Both the position numbers and the translations under genes were made by a program. Positions 28,371 through 37,976 of a DNA stretch of 64,000 nucleotides are shown piece by piece (the first letter of the stretch is position 1; each line of letters begins with the position of its first letter). The stretch spans positions 47,831-111,830 of the forward strand of contig JAFAZX010000015.1 in assembly GCA_019239425.1 (NCBI GenBank), in the 5' to 3' direction. The notes under the pieces were generated by a model. It saw nothing but the letters and a program-made list of their open reading frames with translations, was not told the DNA's origin and made no database searches. The DNA comes from Acidobacteriota bacterium. GTDB taxonomy: Bacteria; Acidobacteriota; Blastocatellia; Pyrinomonadales; Pyrinomonadaceae.

Positions 28371-29879
28371 TTAACGCCCGGCGCGCTTCTTCTCAACCGC
28401 GGCGCGGAGGTCTTCGAGCGTGGTGGCGGGGCCGTGGACGGCGGCGATGCGCTGCACGTCGAGGCCGGATTTCGTCACCCAGTCGTAGAAGTGGAGCGTC
28501 GTGTCGTTGACCGTCGTCGGCATGTACTTGCCGCTGAAGGGAAGGTTGACGAGGTCTCCCTGGAAGACGAGCCTCTCCTTCGGCAGGTAGGCGACGAGCA
28601 TCTCGGCGGCGTGCGGGCTGGGGCCGATGTCGATGACTTCGAGGGTCTGCTTGCCGTCGGTGAAGACGCGCTTGCGGCCCCGTACCAACTCGAAGACGGG
28701 CTTGCGCGGGGCGCGGGTCTGGTCGTCGGGGAACATGGTGAAGGTGGAGGCGGCCATGCGCTCGAAGTACTTCTGGTTGGCGGGCGTCGTCACGACCGCC
28801 ACGCCCTCGGCGACGTAGCTGCGCAGGCCGCCCGAGTGGTCGTCGTGGTGGTGCGTGACGACGACGTACTTGACGGGCTTGCCGGGAAACATCTCGCGCG
28901 CCTTGTTGATGGTGGGCTTCGGGCCGCGGCCGCCGCCGTACGGCTCGACGACGACGACGTACGTGTCGAACTCGACGACGAGCGAGTTGGCGCCGCTCTC
29001 GAAGAGGTAGACGCCCTCGCCGAGCTTCGTCTCCTTGATCGGCGGCGGGGTGAACGCGGGCAACTCCTCGAAGCCATCGGGGCGCGCGAAGGCCGTGTCG
29101 GCCGGCCTCGTGTTGAAGCGCACCTCGGTGTACTTCACGTCTTCGATCAAGTCTCCGCCGCGGCGCGTCTGCCGCCCCGTGGGCACCATGATTCCGTCCG
29201 CCGCGCGGTAGCCGTTGAAGACCGTCTCCTGCACCACGTCGCCGTCGACGGGGTCGGTCACCATGTTCTCGTACTTCGAGAGCAGGTGCGTCTTCGCGTC
29301 GAAGAAGAGGTTCATCAGCACGCCGTTGGCGGCGGCGAAGATGACGACGTCGTGCGGCCGCCCGTCGAAGTTCTCGCGGCCGGCGTAGCGCAGCGTGGGC
29401 GCGCGCTGTTCGAGCGCGAGCGCGACGAGGAGGTGCGGGAGGCGGCGGACGTAGTTGAGCGTGACGGCCGGGAGGTTGGCGGCGACGAGCGGCTGGGTGG
29501 TTCGGTCGCGCTCGTTGACGAAGAACCCTTGCCCGCCGCTGACGACGTTGCGGCCGCCGAAGACGAAGCCGCCGGGCAAGGGGTCTCGGTTCTCGAAGAT
29601 GAAGCGCCCGCGGCGGTCGGCGTAGAGCGTCTCGTCGCGCGGCATCTGATCCCAGGGCGCTTCGACCTTCAGGCTCTGGTTGCGCGCCCAGGTCGAGCCG
29701 TTGGCCTTGACCCACACGTCCTCGGCCGCGCGCAGAGCCCCCGCGCCGCCGAGCGCGTTCAGGCCCGCCTCCAGGGTTTGATAAGCCTTACGGTACGATT
29801 CGGCCGTGGTTTGCCGGGCGAGGGCCGCGTTTGAAAGGGCGAGGCAGACGGCGAGCGCGAGCGACAGTCTTCTGAGCAT
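28371..29879 (-). CDS. Secreted metallo-beta-lactamase-fold hydrolase
   Basis: The ATG at 29879 follows AGGAGAAGG and gives 502 residues with a signal peptide (LSLALAVCLALSNAALA). The N-terminal half (about 25-290) is an outer-membrane-lipoprotein-like beta region. The C-terminal half is an MBL domain with VVVTHHHDDHSGGLR (HxHxDH), PSPHAAEMLVAYLP, LVFQGDLVNLP and AAVHGP, which provide the two-metal site. Such periplasmic proteins are hydrolases of unknown substrate; resistance to beta-lactams cannot be inferred. The frame stays open far upstream by GC bias, which is ignored. Confidence 0.85.
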   Translation of the reverse strand: MLRRLSLALAVCLALSNAALARQTTAESYRKAYQTLEAGLNALGGAGALRAAEDVWVKANGSTWARNQSLKVEAPWDQMPRDETLYADRRGRFIFENRDPLPGGFVFGGRNVVSGGQGFFVNERDRTTQPLVAANLPAVTLNYVRRLPHLLVALALEQRAPTLRYAGRENFDGRPHDVVIFAAANGVLMNLFFDAKTHLLSKYENMVTDPVDGDVVQETVFNGYRAADGIMVPTGRQTRRGGDLIEDVKYTEVRFNTRPADTAFARPDGFEELPAFTPPPIKETKLGEGVYLFESGANSLVVEFDTYVVVVEPYGGGRGPKPTINKAREMFPGKPVKYVVVTHHHDDHSGGLRSYVAEGVAVVTTPANQKYFERMAASTFTMFPDDQTRAPRKPVFELVRGRKRVFTDGKQTLEVIDIGPSPHAAEMLVAYLPKERLVFQGDLVNLPFSGKYMPTTVNDTTLHFYDWVTKSGLDVQRIAAVHGPATTLEDLRAAVEKKRAGR

Positions 29880-29984
29880 ACAAAACCTTCTCCTCTCGGA
29901 CAGGATTTTGGACGTGGGAGTCCCGACGACTGCGCAGTCCAATACGTCGCGGCGGAGTGGAAGGTTTAGCGAGAAGATAATTAA

Positions 29985-30051
29985 CCACAGAGACACGGAG
30001 GCACAGCCTGTTGAGTTATTCGCTCCAGGCTGTGCCTCCGTGTCTCTGTGG
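29985..30051. repeat. Perfect 26-bp inverted repeat, CACAGAG family
   Basis: The arms 29985-30010 and 30026-30051 are perfectly complementary. Relative to 12625 two bases differ in the left arm (ACACGGAG, CACAGCCTG) and both are matched by complementary changes in the right arm. It lies downstream of the uvrA stop and upstream of the MBL gene. Confidence 0.92.
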
Positions 30052-30064
30052 CGAACTGCCTCCT

Positions 30065-32944
<2,880 letters not shown>

Positions 32945-33066
32945 ACTCTCGAAAACAGACCGCGACGCGCATTGTGGTCTACCGGGAGGCACGTCGAACC
33001 GCCAATGATAACCCGTTCCGTTGGGAAGATGAAGCGGCGGCCGCCTGGGCGTGGGCGTGAGGAGGG

Positions 33067-33180
33067 GGTGCTGGGTGTTGGGTGCTGGGTGCTGGGAAGA
33101 AGGGGTGTTGGGTTTTGGGTGCTGGGTGCTGGGTGCTGGGAAGACAGAACCAGAACCCAGCACCCAACACCGAGCACCCC
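33067..33180. repeat. Large GGTGCTG heptamer array with inverted copy upstream of uvrA
   Basis: Four in-phase heptamers at 33067-33094 and five at 33104-33138 (GGTGTTG, GGTTTTG, three GGTGCTG) are followed by the inverted form at 33154-33180. The right arm pairs with 33100-33129 at about 26 of 30 positions. The array ends one base before the stop of the 76-residue gene. Read as protein it gives spurious Trp/Cys-rich frames. Confidence 0.92.
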
Positions 33181-33181
33181 T

Positions 33182-33412
33182 TCACCGTTTCGTGCGGCGC
33201 CGGCGCTCAGGCTTCGGCGGCTCGTCGTAGGCGTCCACCTCGCGCGTCTTGATGATGCGGAAGACCTTCCCGCCCCGCTCCATCTGCTCGACGCCGGTGA
33301 TGGAGTCGGCCGCGGGCATGCCGGCCCGCAGAAGGTTCAGGTCGGAAACGTCCGGCGCGTCGGAGGCGGCGGGCCGCGCCGCCCCCTTCTTCTTCCCCTT
33401 GGCTCGTGGCAT
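33182..33412 (-). CDS. Small basic protein sharing a motif with its upstream neighbour
   Basis: The ATG at 33412 follows GGAGGAGCTGTC and gives 76 residues. It starts Lys/Ala-rich (MPRAKGKKKGAARPAAS), then LLRAGMPAADSITGVEQM and FRIIKTREVDAYDE, and ends basic (RRRRTKR). The RAGMPxADS ... FRIIxTxEVDxYxE segment is shared with the 291-residue protein upstream, which indicates a duplicated small domain. Function unknown. Confidence 0.72.
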   Translation of the reverse strand: MPRAKGKKKGAARPAASDAPDVSDLNLLRAGMPAADSITGVEQMERGGKVFRIIKTREVDAYDEPPKPERRRRTKR

Positions 33413-33432
33413 GACAGCTCCTCCGCGCGTCC

Positions 33433-34308
33433 TCACGGGTTGAAGGTTATCTTGGAGATCGGGTGCACCTCCCAGACGACGGGCATGCGGCTCTTCAAGC
33501 TCTGCGGGCCGGGGCGCGTCCCCGACGAGTGGGTCGCGTCCCAGAAGAGCGAGCCCTCTATCTCCACCGGCACCGGCGGGTCGTAGAAGTCGTAGCTCGT
33601 GCCGGGCAGGTTGCTCCCGAAGAAGGCCTTGTACGCGTCGCGCGCGGCCTTCAGTTGGGGGAAGGATGCGGCCGAGGCCGGCGGCAGCCCCGAAAGCTCC
33701 ATCGTCATGTAGACCTCGGGGTGGGCCGACGGGTCGCGGCCGAGGATGAGGTGAAAGTCGTTGTCGTTCTCGCGGCTCGCGGCGTAGATGAAAGCCTTGA
33801 CGCGCACGTTGCGCTCCTCGACGGGGACGCGCCCGGAGGTCGCGCCGGTCGGGATGTGAAGAGCCCTCATATCCTCGTGCGAGGGCAGGGTGTTGATGAG
33901 CGACCGCACGTCCTTGTAAGACTTCGTGGCCGCGGCCGAGATGGAGAGCTTCGCGGCCTTGCGCGCCGTGCCCGTGAAGTTGTCGCCGCCCCCCTTCTTC
34001 GAGGATTTCTTGGAAGACTTCTTGGAGGACTTCTTCGAAGCCTTCTTCGAGGCGGTGGCCGCACGGACGCCGAACGTCAGCGCGCCCTCTTCGTAGCCGT
34101 CGACCTCGTTGGTTCTGATGATGCGGAAGGCCAGCGGCGCCGCGGCGGCGTGTGTGGCCGGCCCCCCCACGGCGACGGCCGCGTGCTCGCGCACTTCGAG
34201 GACGGAATCCGCGGAAGGCATGCCCGCGCGCTGGAAGTCGAGGGTCGCCTCCAGCGAGGCGGCGGCAGTTCTGGAGGCCGGTTTTTTGGTGGATGATCTG
34301 CTCGGCAT
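33433..34308 (-). CDS. Protein of unknown function with Lys-repeat linker
   Basis: The 291-residue protein has the same leader GGAGGAGCTGACA as its downstream paralogue. Residues about 25-75 carry the shared motif (FQRAGMPSADSVLEV, FRIIRTNEVDGYEE). A linker of SKKSSKKSSKK-type repeats follows (about 88-108). The C-terminal domain (about 140-291) is a compact beta-rich domain (VRVKAFIYAASRENDNDFHL, VPVEIEGSLFWDATHSSG, WEVHPISKI) that looks OB-like. It has no signal peptide. Function unknown; a nucleic-acid-binding role is only a guess. Confidence 0.72.
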   Translation of the reverse strand: MPSRSSTKKPASRTAAASLEATLDFQRAGMPSADSVLEVREHAAVAVGGPATHAAAAPLAFRIIRTNEVDGYEEGALTFGVRAATASKKASKKSSKKSSKKSSKKGGGDNFTGTARKAAKLSISAAATKSYKDVRSLINTLPSHEDMRALHIPTGATSGRVPVEERNVRVKAFIYAASRENDNDFHLILGRDPSAHPEVYMTMELSGLPPASAASFPQLKAARDAYKAFFGSNLPGTSYDFYDPPVPVEIEGSLFWDATHSSGTRPGPQSLKSRMPVVWEVHPISKITFNP

Positions 34309-34418
34309 TGTCAGCTCCTCCGTGGCGGGCGAGGCCTTAGGCTGGGGCCCCGCACCCGCGGTAAGGGGTGTTGGAGAACATTCACTTGTATTCGGGCGAG
34401 GACGCTCGTGCGTCTACC

Positions 34419-34435
34419 TACTAGCGCCGCTAGTA
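34419..34435. promoter_or_regulatory. 17-bp palindrome TACTAGCG-C-CGCTAGTA
   Basis: Perfect 8-bp arms around a single central base, overlapping the minus-strand -10-like TATACT (34433-34438), about 110-125 bases upstream of the 291-residue gene. It is in the 237-bp divergent gap before uvsE. The shape and position fit a repressor operator. Confidence 0.5.
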
Positions 34436-34545
34436 TACATCAACGTCACGGACTCTCCCGTGACTTAATTTTAACTTTTCGACACGGCGCGGACAGGGGC
34501 GGCCCATACAATCCGCGCGCCTACGGCGGGACGTAAAGGAATCCG

Positions 34546-35463
34546 ATGACTCCAAAAACAGAGAAGGGCAGAGAGCCGCGACTCGGGCTCGTCTGCATCA
34601 CGCACTCGGACGAGGTGAGGTATAAGACGGTCACGCGCAAGCGCCTCCTGCAGTTCCCGGCCGCGGAGCAGAAGCGCCTGCTGCGAGAACTCTACGCCGC
34701 GAACCTCTCGCGCCTGAACTCCGCGCTCGACTTCTGCGCGGCGCGCGGCCTGAGCCTCTACCGCATGACTTCCAACCTCTTCCCCTTCGCCGACGACGCG
34801 GCCGGCACGGATGTGCTGGAAGAGTTTTCGGACGAGCTGAGGCGGGCGGGCGCGCGCGCCGAAGGACTCGGCATCAGGCTCGTGCTCCACCCGGATCAGT
34901 TCGTCGTGCTCAGCTCCGACTCGCCCGCGACCGTCGCCAACAGCGTCAAGATTCTCGAATCGCACGCGCGCGTCATGGACATGCTCGGCCTGCCGCGCAC
35001 GCCCTGGGCGCTCATCGAGATTCACGGCGGGAAGGGCGACCGCACCGAACGCCTCGTCGAGCAGATCGGCCTGCTCCCCGAGGCGGTGCGCTCGCGCATC
35101 GCGTTCGAGAACGACGAGTACATCTACTCGGCCGAGGAGATTCTCGAAGTCTGCCGGCGCGCGTCCGTCCCGATGGTCTTCGACGCGCACCACCACGTCG
35201 TGCACGAGGGCTTAGACTCCTACGACCACCCGAGCGTCTCCGCGATGGTCGAGGCGGCGCGCGCGACCTGGCCGAATCCGGACTGGCAGCTCGTCCACAT
35301 CTCGAACGGCCGCACCTCCTTCTGCGACCGGCACCACAGCGACCTCGTCGCGACGATGCCCGCCGCCTACCGCCGCGTCCCCTTCATCGAAGTCGAGGCC
35401 AAGCACAAGGAACTCGCCATCGAACGCCTCACCGCGGAATGGCTCAAGAGCAGTAGGCGGTAG
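34546..35463 (+). CDS. uvsE: UV DNA damage endonuclease UvsE/UVDE
   Basis: The 305-residue protein has AAAGGA before the ATG and the TIM-barrel motifs of the family: LGLVCITHSDEVRYKT at the start, LYRMTSNLFPFA, LVLHPDQFVVLSSD, HGGKGDR, FENDE and FDAHHHVVH (metal ligands), and IEVEAKHKELAI near the end. It nicks DNA 5' to UV photoproducts. The last residues (SSRR) and TAG come from the GTAGGCA repeat. A -10-like TACAAT lies at 34507-34512. Confidence 0.95.
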   Translation: MTPKTEKGREPRLGLVCITHSDEVRYKTVTRKRLLQFPAAEQKRLLRELYAANLSRLNSALDFCAARGLSLYRMTSNLFPFADDAAGTDVLEEFSDELRRAGARAEGLGIRLVLHPDQFVVLSSDSPATVANSVKILESHARVMDMLGLPRTPWALIEIHGGKGDRTERLVEQIGLLPEAVRSRIAFENDEYIYSAEEILEVCRRASVPMVFDAHHHVVHEGLDSYDHPSVSAMVEAARATWPNPDWQLVHISNGRTSFCDRHHSDLVATMPAAYRRVPFIEVEAKHKELAIERLTAEWLKSSRR

Positions 35464-35559
35464 GCAGACGGCAGTAGGCAGTCGCTCCCCGTTAAGAAGG
35501 TTGAAAGATTAAGTCCGAGTCCCGGCCATCGGGGCTTCAACTGCCTACTGCCTACTGTA
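35451..35559. repeat. GTAGGCA-family element between uvsE and the M28 peptidase gene
   Basis: Left units at 35451-35482, inverted units at 35539-35559. The loop contains CCCCGTTAAGAAGG and GAAAGATTAAG, matching the element at 17441, and GGGGCTTCAACTGCC before the right arm. The left end encodes the stop of uvsE. Confidence 0.88.
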
Positions 35560-35595
35560 TTTTGAAAATCGGGCGTGATAAGGCAGACTCGGGGC

Positions 35596-36570
35596 ATGAA
35601 GCAGTTATTACTCGCACTCGTCCTGGCCTCGTCCTGCGGGGCGGCCCAGCCGGTGCAGAAGTCACAGACACGGACGACGCAGCCGGCCGCGACACCTCAA
35701 TCGACCGGGGCGAAGAAGATCGACCGGGCGCGCCTGCTCGAAGACGTGCGCACGCTCTCGTCCGACGCGATGGAGGGGCGCGGCGCGGGGACGAAGGGCG
35801 GCGAGATGGCGCGCGCCTACGTCGAGGGGCGCTTCAAGGAGTTGGGGCTCGCGCCGCTCTGGGACTCGTACGAGCAGCCCTTCGATCTGCCGAAAGGCGG
35901 GAAGGGCTTCAACGTCGTCGGCTACGTGAAGGGGACGAAGTACCCGGAGCGTCTCGTCGTCGTCTCGGCGCACTACGACCACCTCGGCGTCCGCAACGGG
36001 CAGATTTACAACGGCGCCGACGACAACGCCTCGGGCGTGGCCGTGCTGCTGCAACTGGCGGCGCACTACGCGGGGGCCGCGCGCCCCGAGCACTCGATGG
36101 TCTTCGCCGCGCTCGACGCGGAGGAGATCGGGCTGGTCGGCGCGCGCGAGCTGGTCAAGAGGCTGAAGGCCGAGAAGCGCGACGTGGCGCTCGACGTCAA
36201 CATGGACATGGTCGGCCACAACGACCGCGGCGAGCTGTACGCCTCGGGCGTCTACTACACGCCCGCGCTCAAGCCCTCCCTCGAACGCGTGGCGGCGGGC
36301 GCGCCCGTCAAGCTCCTGCTCGGCCACGACCGCCCCGAGCAGGGGCACGACGACTGGACGAACCAGTCCGACCAGTACGCCTTCTACAAGGCCGGCATCC
36401 CCTTCGTCTACTTCGGCGTCGAGGATCACAAGGATTACCACAAGCCCACCGACGACTACGAGACGCTCACCCTCGACTTCTTCGTCGGCGCCGCCGAGAC
36501 CGTCCTCGACGCCGTCGAGACGCTCGACGCGGAACTCGAAGCCGCCACGAAGGCCGGCGCGAAAAAGTAG
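35596..36570 (+). CDS. Secreted M28-family zinc aminopeptidase
   Basis: The ATG at 35596 gives 324 residues with a signal peptide (KQLLLALVLASSCG), possibly a lipoprotein signal. The M28 metal ligands are seen in order: VSAHYDHLG (His), YNGADDNASGVAVL (bridging Asp), LDAEEIGLVGA (catalytic Glu-Glu), VNMDMVG (Asp) and DHKDYHKPTDDYE (last His). It removes N-terminal residues from peptides in the periplasm or outside. The upstream frame extension starts in the repeat border and is not used. Confidence 0.92.
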   Translation: MKQLLLALVLASSCGAAQPVQKSQTRTTQPAATPQSTGAKKIDRARLLEDVRTLSSDAMEGRGAGTKGGEMARAYVEGRFKELGLAPLWDSYEQPFDLPKGGKGFNVVGYVKGTKYPERLVVVSAHYDHLGVRNGQIYNGADDNASGVAVLLQLAAHYAGAARPEHSMVFAALDAEEIGLVGARELVKRLKAEKRDVALDVNMDMVGHNDRGELYASGVYYTPALKPSLERVAAGAPVKLLLGHDRPEQGHDDWTNQSDQYAFYKAGIPFVYFGVEDHKDYHKPTDDYETLTLDFFVGAAETVLDAVETLDAELEAATKAGAKK

Positions 36571-36641
36571 TGTGGCTACACTTGACCGCCGCGGCGTGTC
36601 GGTGAAATTCTGGCCGCGCCGGACTCCGGAACGGAGGGGAC

Positions 36642-37316
36642 TTGACGGACTTGGTGACACTTTTGAGCGAGGCTGAGGTGCGCGTGCTGGGGTCGCTCGT
36701 CGAGAAGCAGGTGACGACGCCCGACTACTACCCCCTGACGATGAACGCGCTCGTCCACGCGTGCAACCAGATTTCGAACCGCGACCCCGTCGTGCAGTAC
36801 GACGAAAGGCAGGTGGCGGACGCGGTGGACTCCCTGCGCCTGAAGAACCTCGTCTACATCTTCTACGGCGCGGAGAGCCGCGTGCCGAAGTACAAGCACA
36901 TGACGCGCGAGGTCTTCTCGCTCTCGCCCTCGGAGCTGGCCGCGCTCTGCGTGCTGATGCTGCGCGGGCCGCAGACGGTGGGCGAGGTGCGCGGGCGGAC
37001 GGGGAGGCTGTACGAGTTCGCCGACCTGCGGGAGGCCGAGGCGACGCTCGAAGGGCTCGCGCAGCGCGACGAGCCGCTCGTCACCAAACTGGCGCGCCAG
37101 GCCGGGCGCAAGGAGGCGCGCTACGCGCACCTGCTCTCGGGCCAGCCCGTCGTGGATGAAGAGGCCGAGATGCAAACGTCTTCTTCGTCCGCGCCGCGCG
37201 CGCGCGCGGGCGAGTCGGAGCGCGTCGCGCGGCTCGAAGCCGAGGTCGAGCGCCTGAGCGGCGAGCTGGCCGAGATGCGCAGGCAGTTCGAAGAGTTCCG
37301 CAAGCAGTTCGAGTAG
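36642..37316 (+). CDS. YceH-family (DUF480) protein
   Basis: The 224-residue protein starts at TTG behind ACGGAGGGGAC. The family motifs LSEAEVRVLGSLVEKQVTTPDYYPLT, CNQISNRDPVVQYDE, VPKYKHMTRE and LCVLMLRGPQTVGEVR are present. The two winged-helix-like domains suggest DNA or RNA binding. The C-terminus is a coiled coil (RVARLEAEVERLSGELAEMR). The function is not established. Confidence 0.92.
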   Translation: MTDLVTLLSEAEVRVLGSLVEKQVTTPDYYPLTMNALVHACNQISNRDPVVQYDERQVADAVDSLRLKNLVYIFYGAESRVPKYKHMTREVFSLSPSELAALCVLMLRGPQTVGEVRGRTGRLYEFADLREAEATLEGLAQRDEPLVTKLARQAGRKEARYAHLLSGQPVVDEEAEMQTSSSSAPRARAGESERVARLEAEVERLSGELAEMRRQFEEFRKQFE

Positions 37317-37317
37317 T

Positions 37318-37345
37318 TGCAAATCTCCATTTGAAATCTCAAATC
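37318..37345. repeat. AT-rich heptamers overlapping the start of the glycosylase gene
   Basis: About four degenerate heptamers (TGCAAAT, CTCCATT, TGAAATC, TCAAATC) fill the 14-bp gap after the YceH gene and continue into the next gene. They belong to the same family as 16845-16890 and encode the same first residues, MKSQI. Confidence 0.7.
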
Positions 37346-37939
37346 CTCAAGCGCGGTTTCTACACGCGCACGGACACTTTGCGGGTGGCGCGCGAACTGC
37401 TCGGCAAGCGCCTGGTCGTGCCGACCCCGGACGGGACGCGCGTGTCGGGGCTCGTCGTCGAGGTCGAGGCGTACCTGGGGGAAGAGGACAAGGGCGCGCA
37501 CTCGTACGGCGGCAGGCGCACGCGGCGGACGGAGACGATGTACGGCGTGGGCGGCCGCGCGTACGTCTTCTTCGTCTACGGCATGCACCACCAGTTCAAC
37601 GTCGTCACAGGCCCCGCGGAACTGCCGCACGTCGCCCTCGTCCGCGCCGTCGAGCCGTCGGAGGGGATTGAACTGATGAGAGGGCGGCGGTCTGTCTCCA
37701 AAGACCGAGAGCTGACGAGCGGGCCTGGAAAACTCTGCCGCGCGCTCGGCATTGACCTGACCTTCGACGGCGCAGACCTGACGACGGGCGAGCGCGTCTG
37801 GCTCGAAGAGACGGGCGTCAACTTCGGGCCGGACGAGATCGCCAGCGGCCCGCGCATCGGCATCGACTACGCCGCCGAAGACGCGCTCAAGCCCTGGCGC
37901 TTCTGGGTCAAGGGCAACGAGTACGTCAATAAAAAGTGA
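37331..37939 (+). CDS. 3-methyladenine DNA glycosylase, AAG/MPG family
   Basis: The 202-residue protein shows FYTRTDTLRVARELLGKRLV, VEVEAYLGEEDKGAHSYGGR (catalytic Glu), TMYGVGGRAYVFFVYGMHHQ, ALVRAVEP and LTSGPGKLCRALGI. It removes alkylated purines. The start is a TTG within the heptamer repeat, and no ribosome site is visible; residues from FYTRTD onward are certain. It is 14 bases after the YceH gene and converges on the kinase gene. Confidence 0.93.
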   Translation: MKSQILKRGFYTRTDTLRVARELLGKRLVVPTPDGTRVSGLVVEVEAYLGEEDKGAHSYGGRRTRRTETMYGVGGRAYVFFVYGMHHQFNVVTGPAELPHVALVRAVEPSEGIELMRGRRSVSKDRELTSGPGKLCRALGIDLTFDGADLTTGERVWLEETGVNFGPDEIASGPRIGIDYAAEDALKPWRFWVKGNEYVNKK

Positions 37940-37949
37940 GTGAAGACTA

Positions 37950-37976
37950 GGGCGCCGGGCGGCTGCCTAGGCGCCC
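37950..37976. terminator. Small hairpin between convergent genes
   Basis: GGGCGCC (37950-37956) and GGCGCCC (37970-37976) form a 7-bp stem in the 27-bp gap between the glycosylase and kinase genes, reaching into the kinase stop region. There is no T-run, so termination activity is uncertain. Confidence 0.3.

Noticed and set aside
28371..29879. Beta-lactamase
   Set aside because: The MBL fold is shared by many hydrolases, and the long N-terminal domain does not fit class B beta-lactamases.
32945..33163. N-terminal extension of UvrA
   Set aside because: The extra residues are encoded by the heptamer array; the canonical UvrA start is at 32944.
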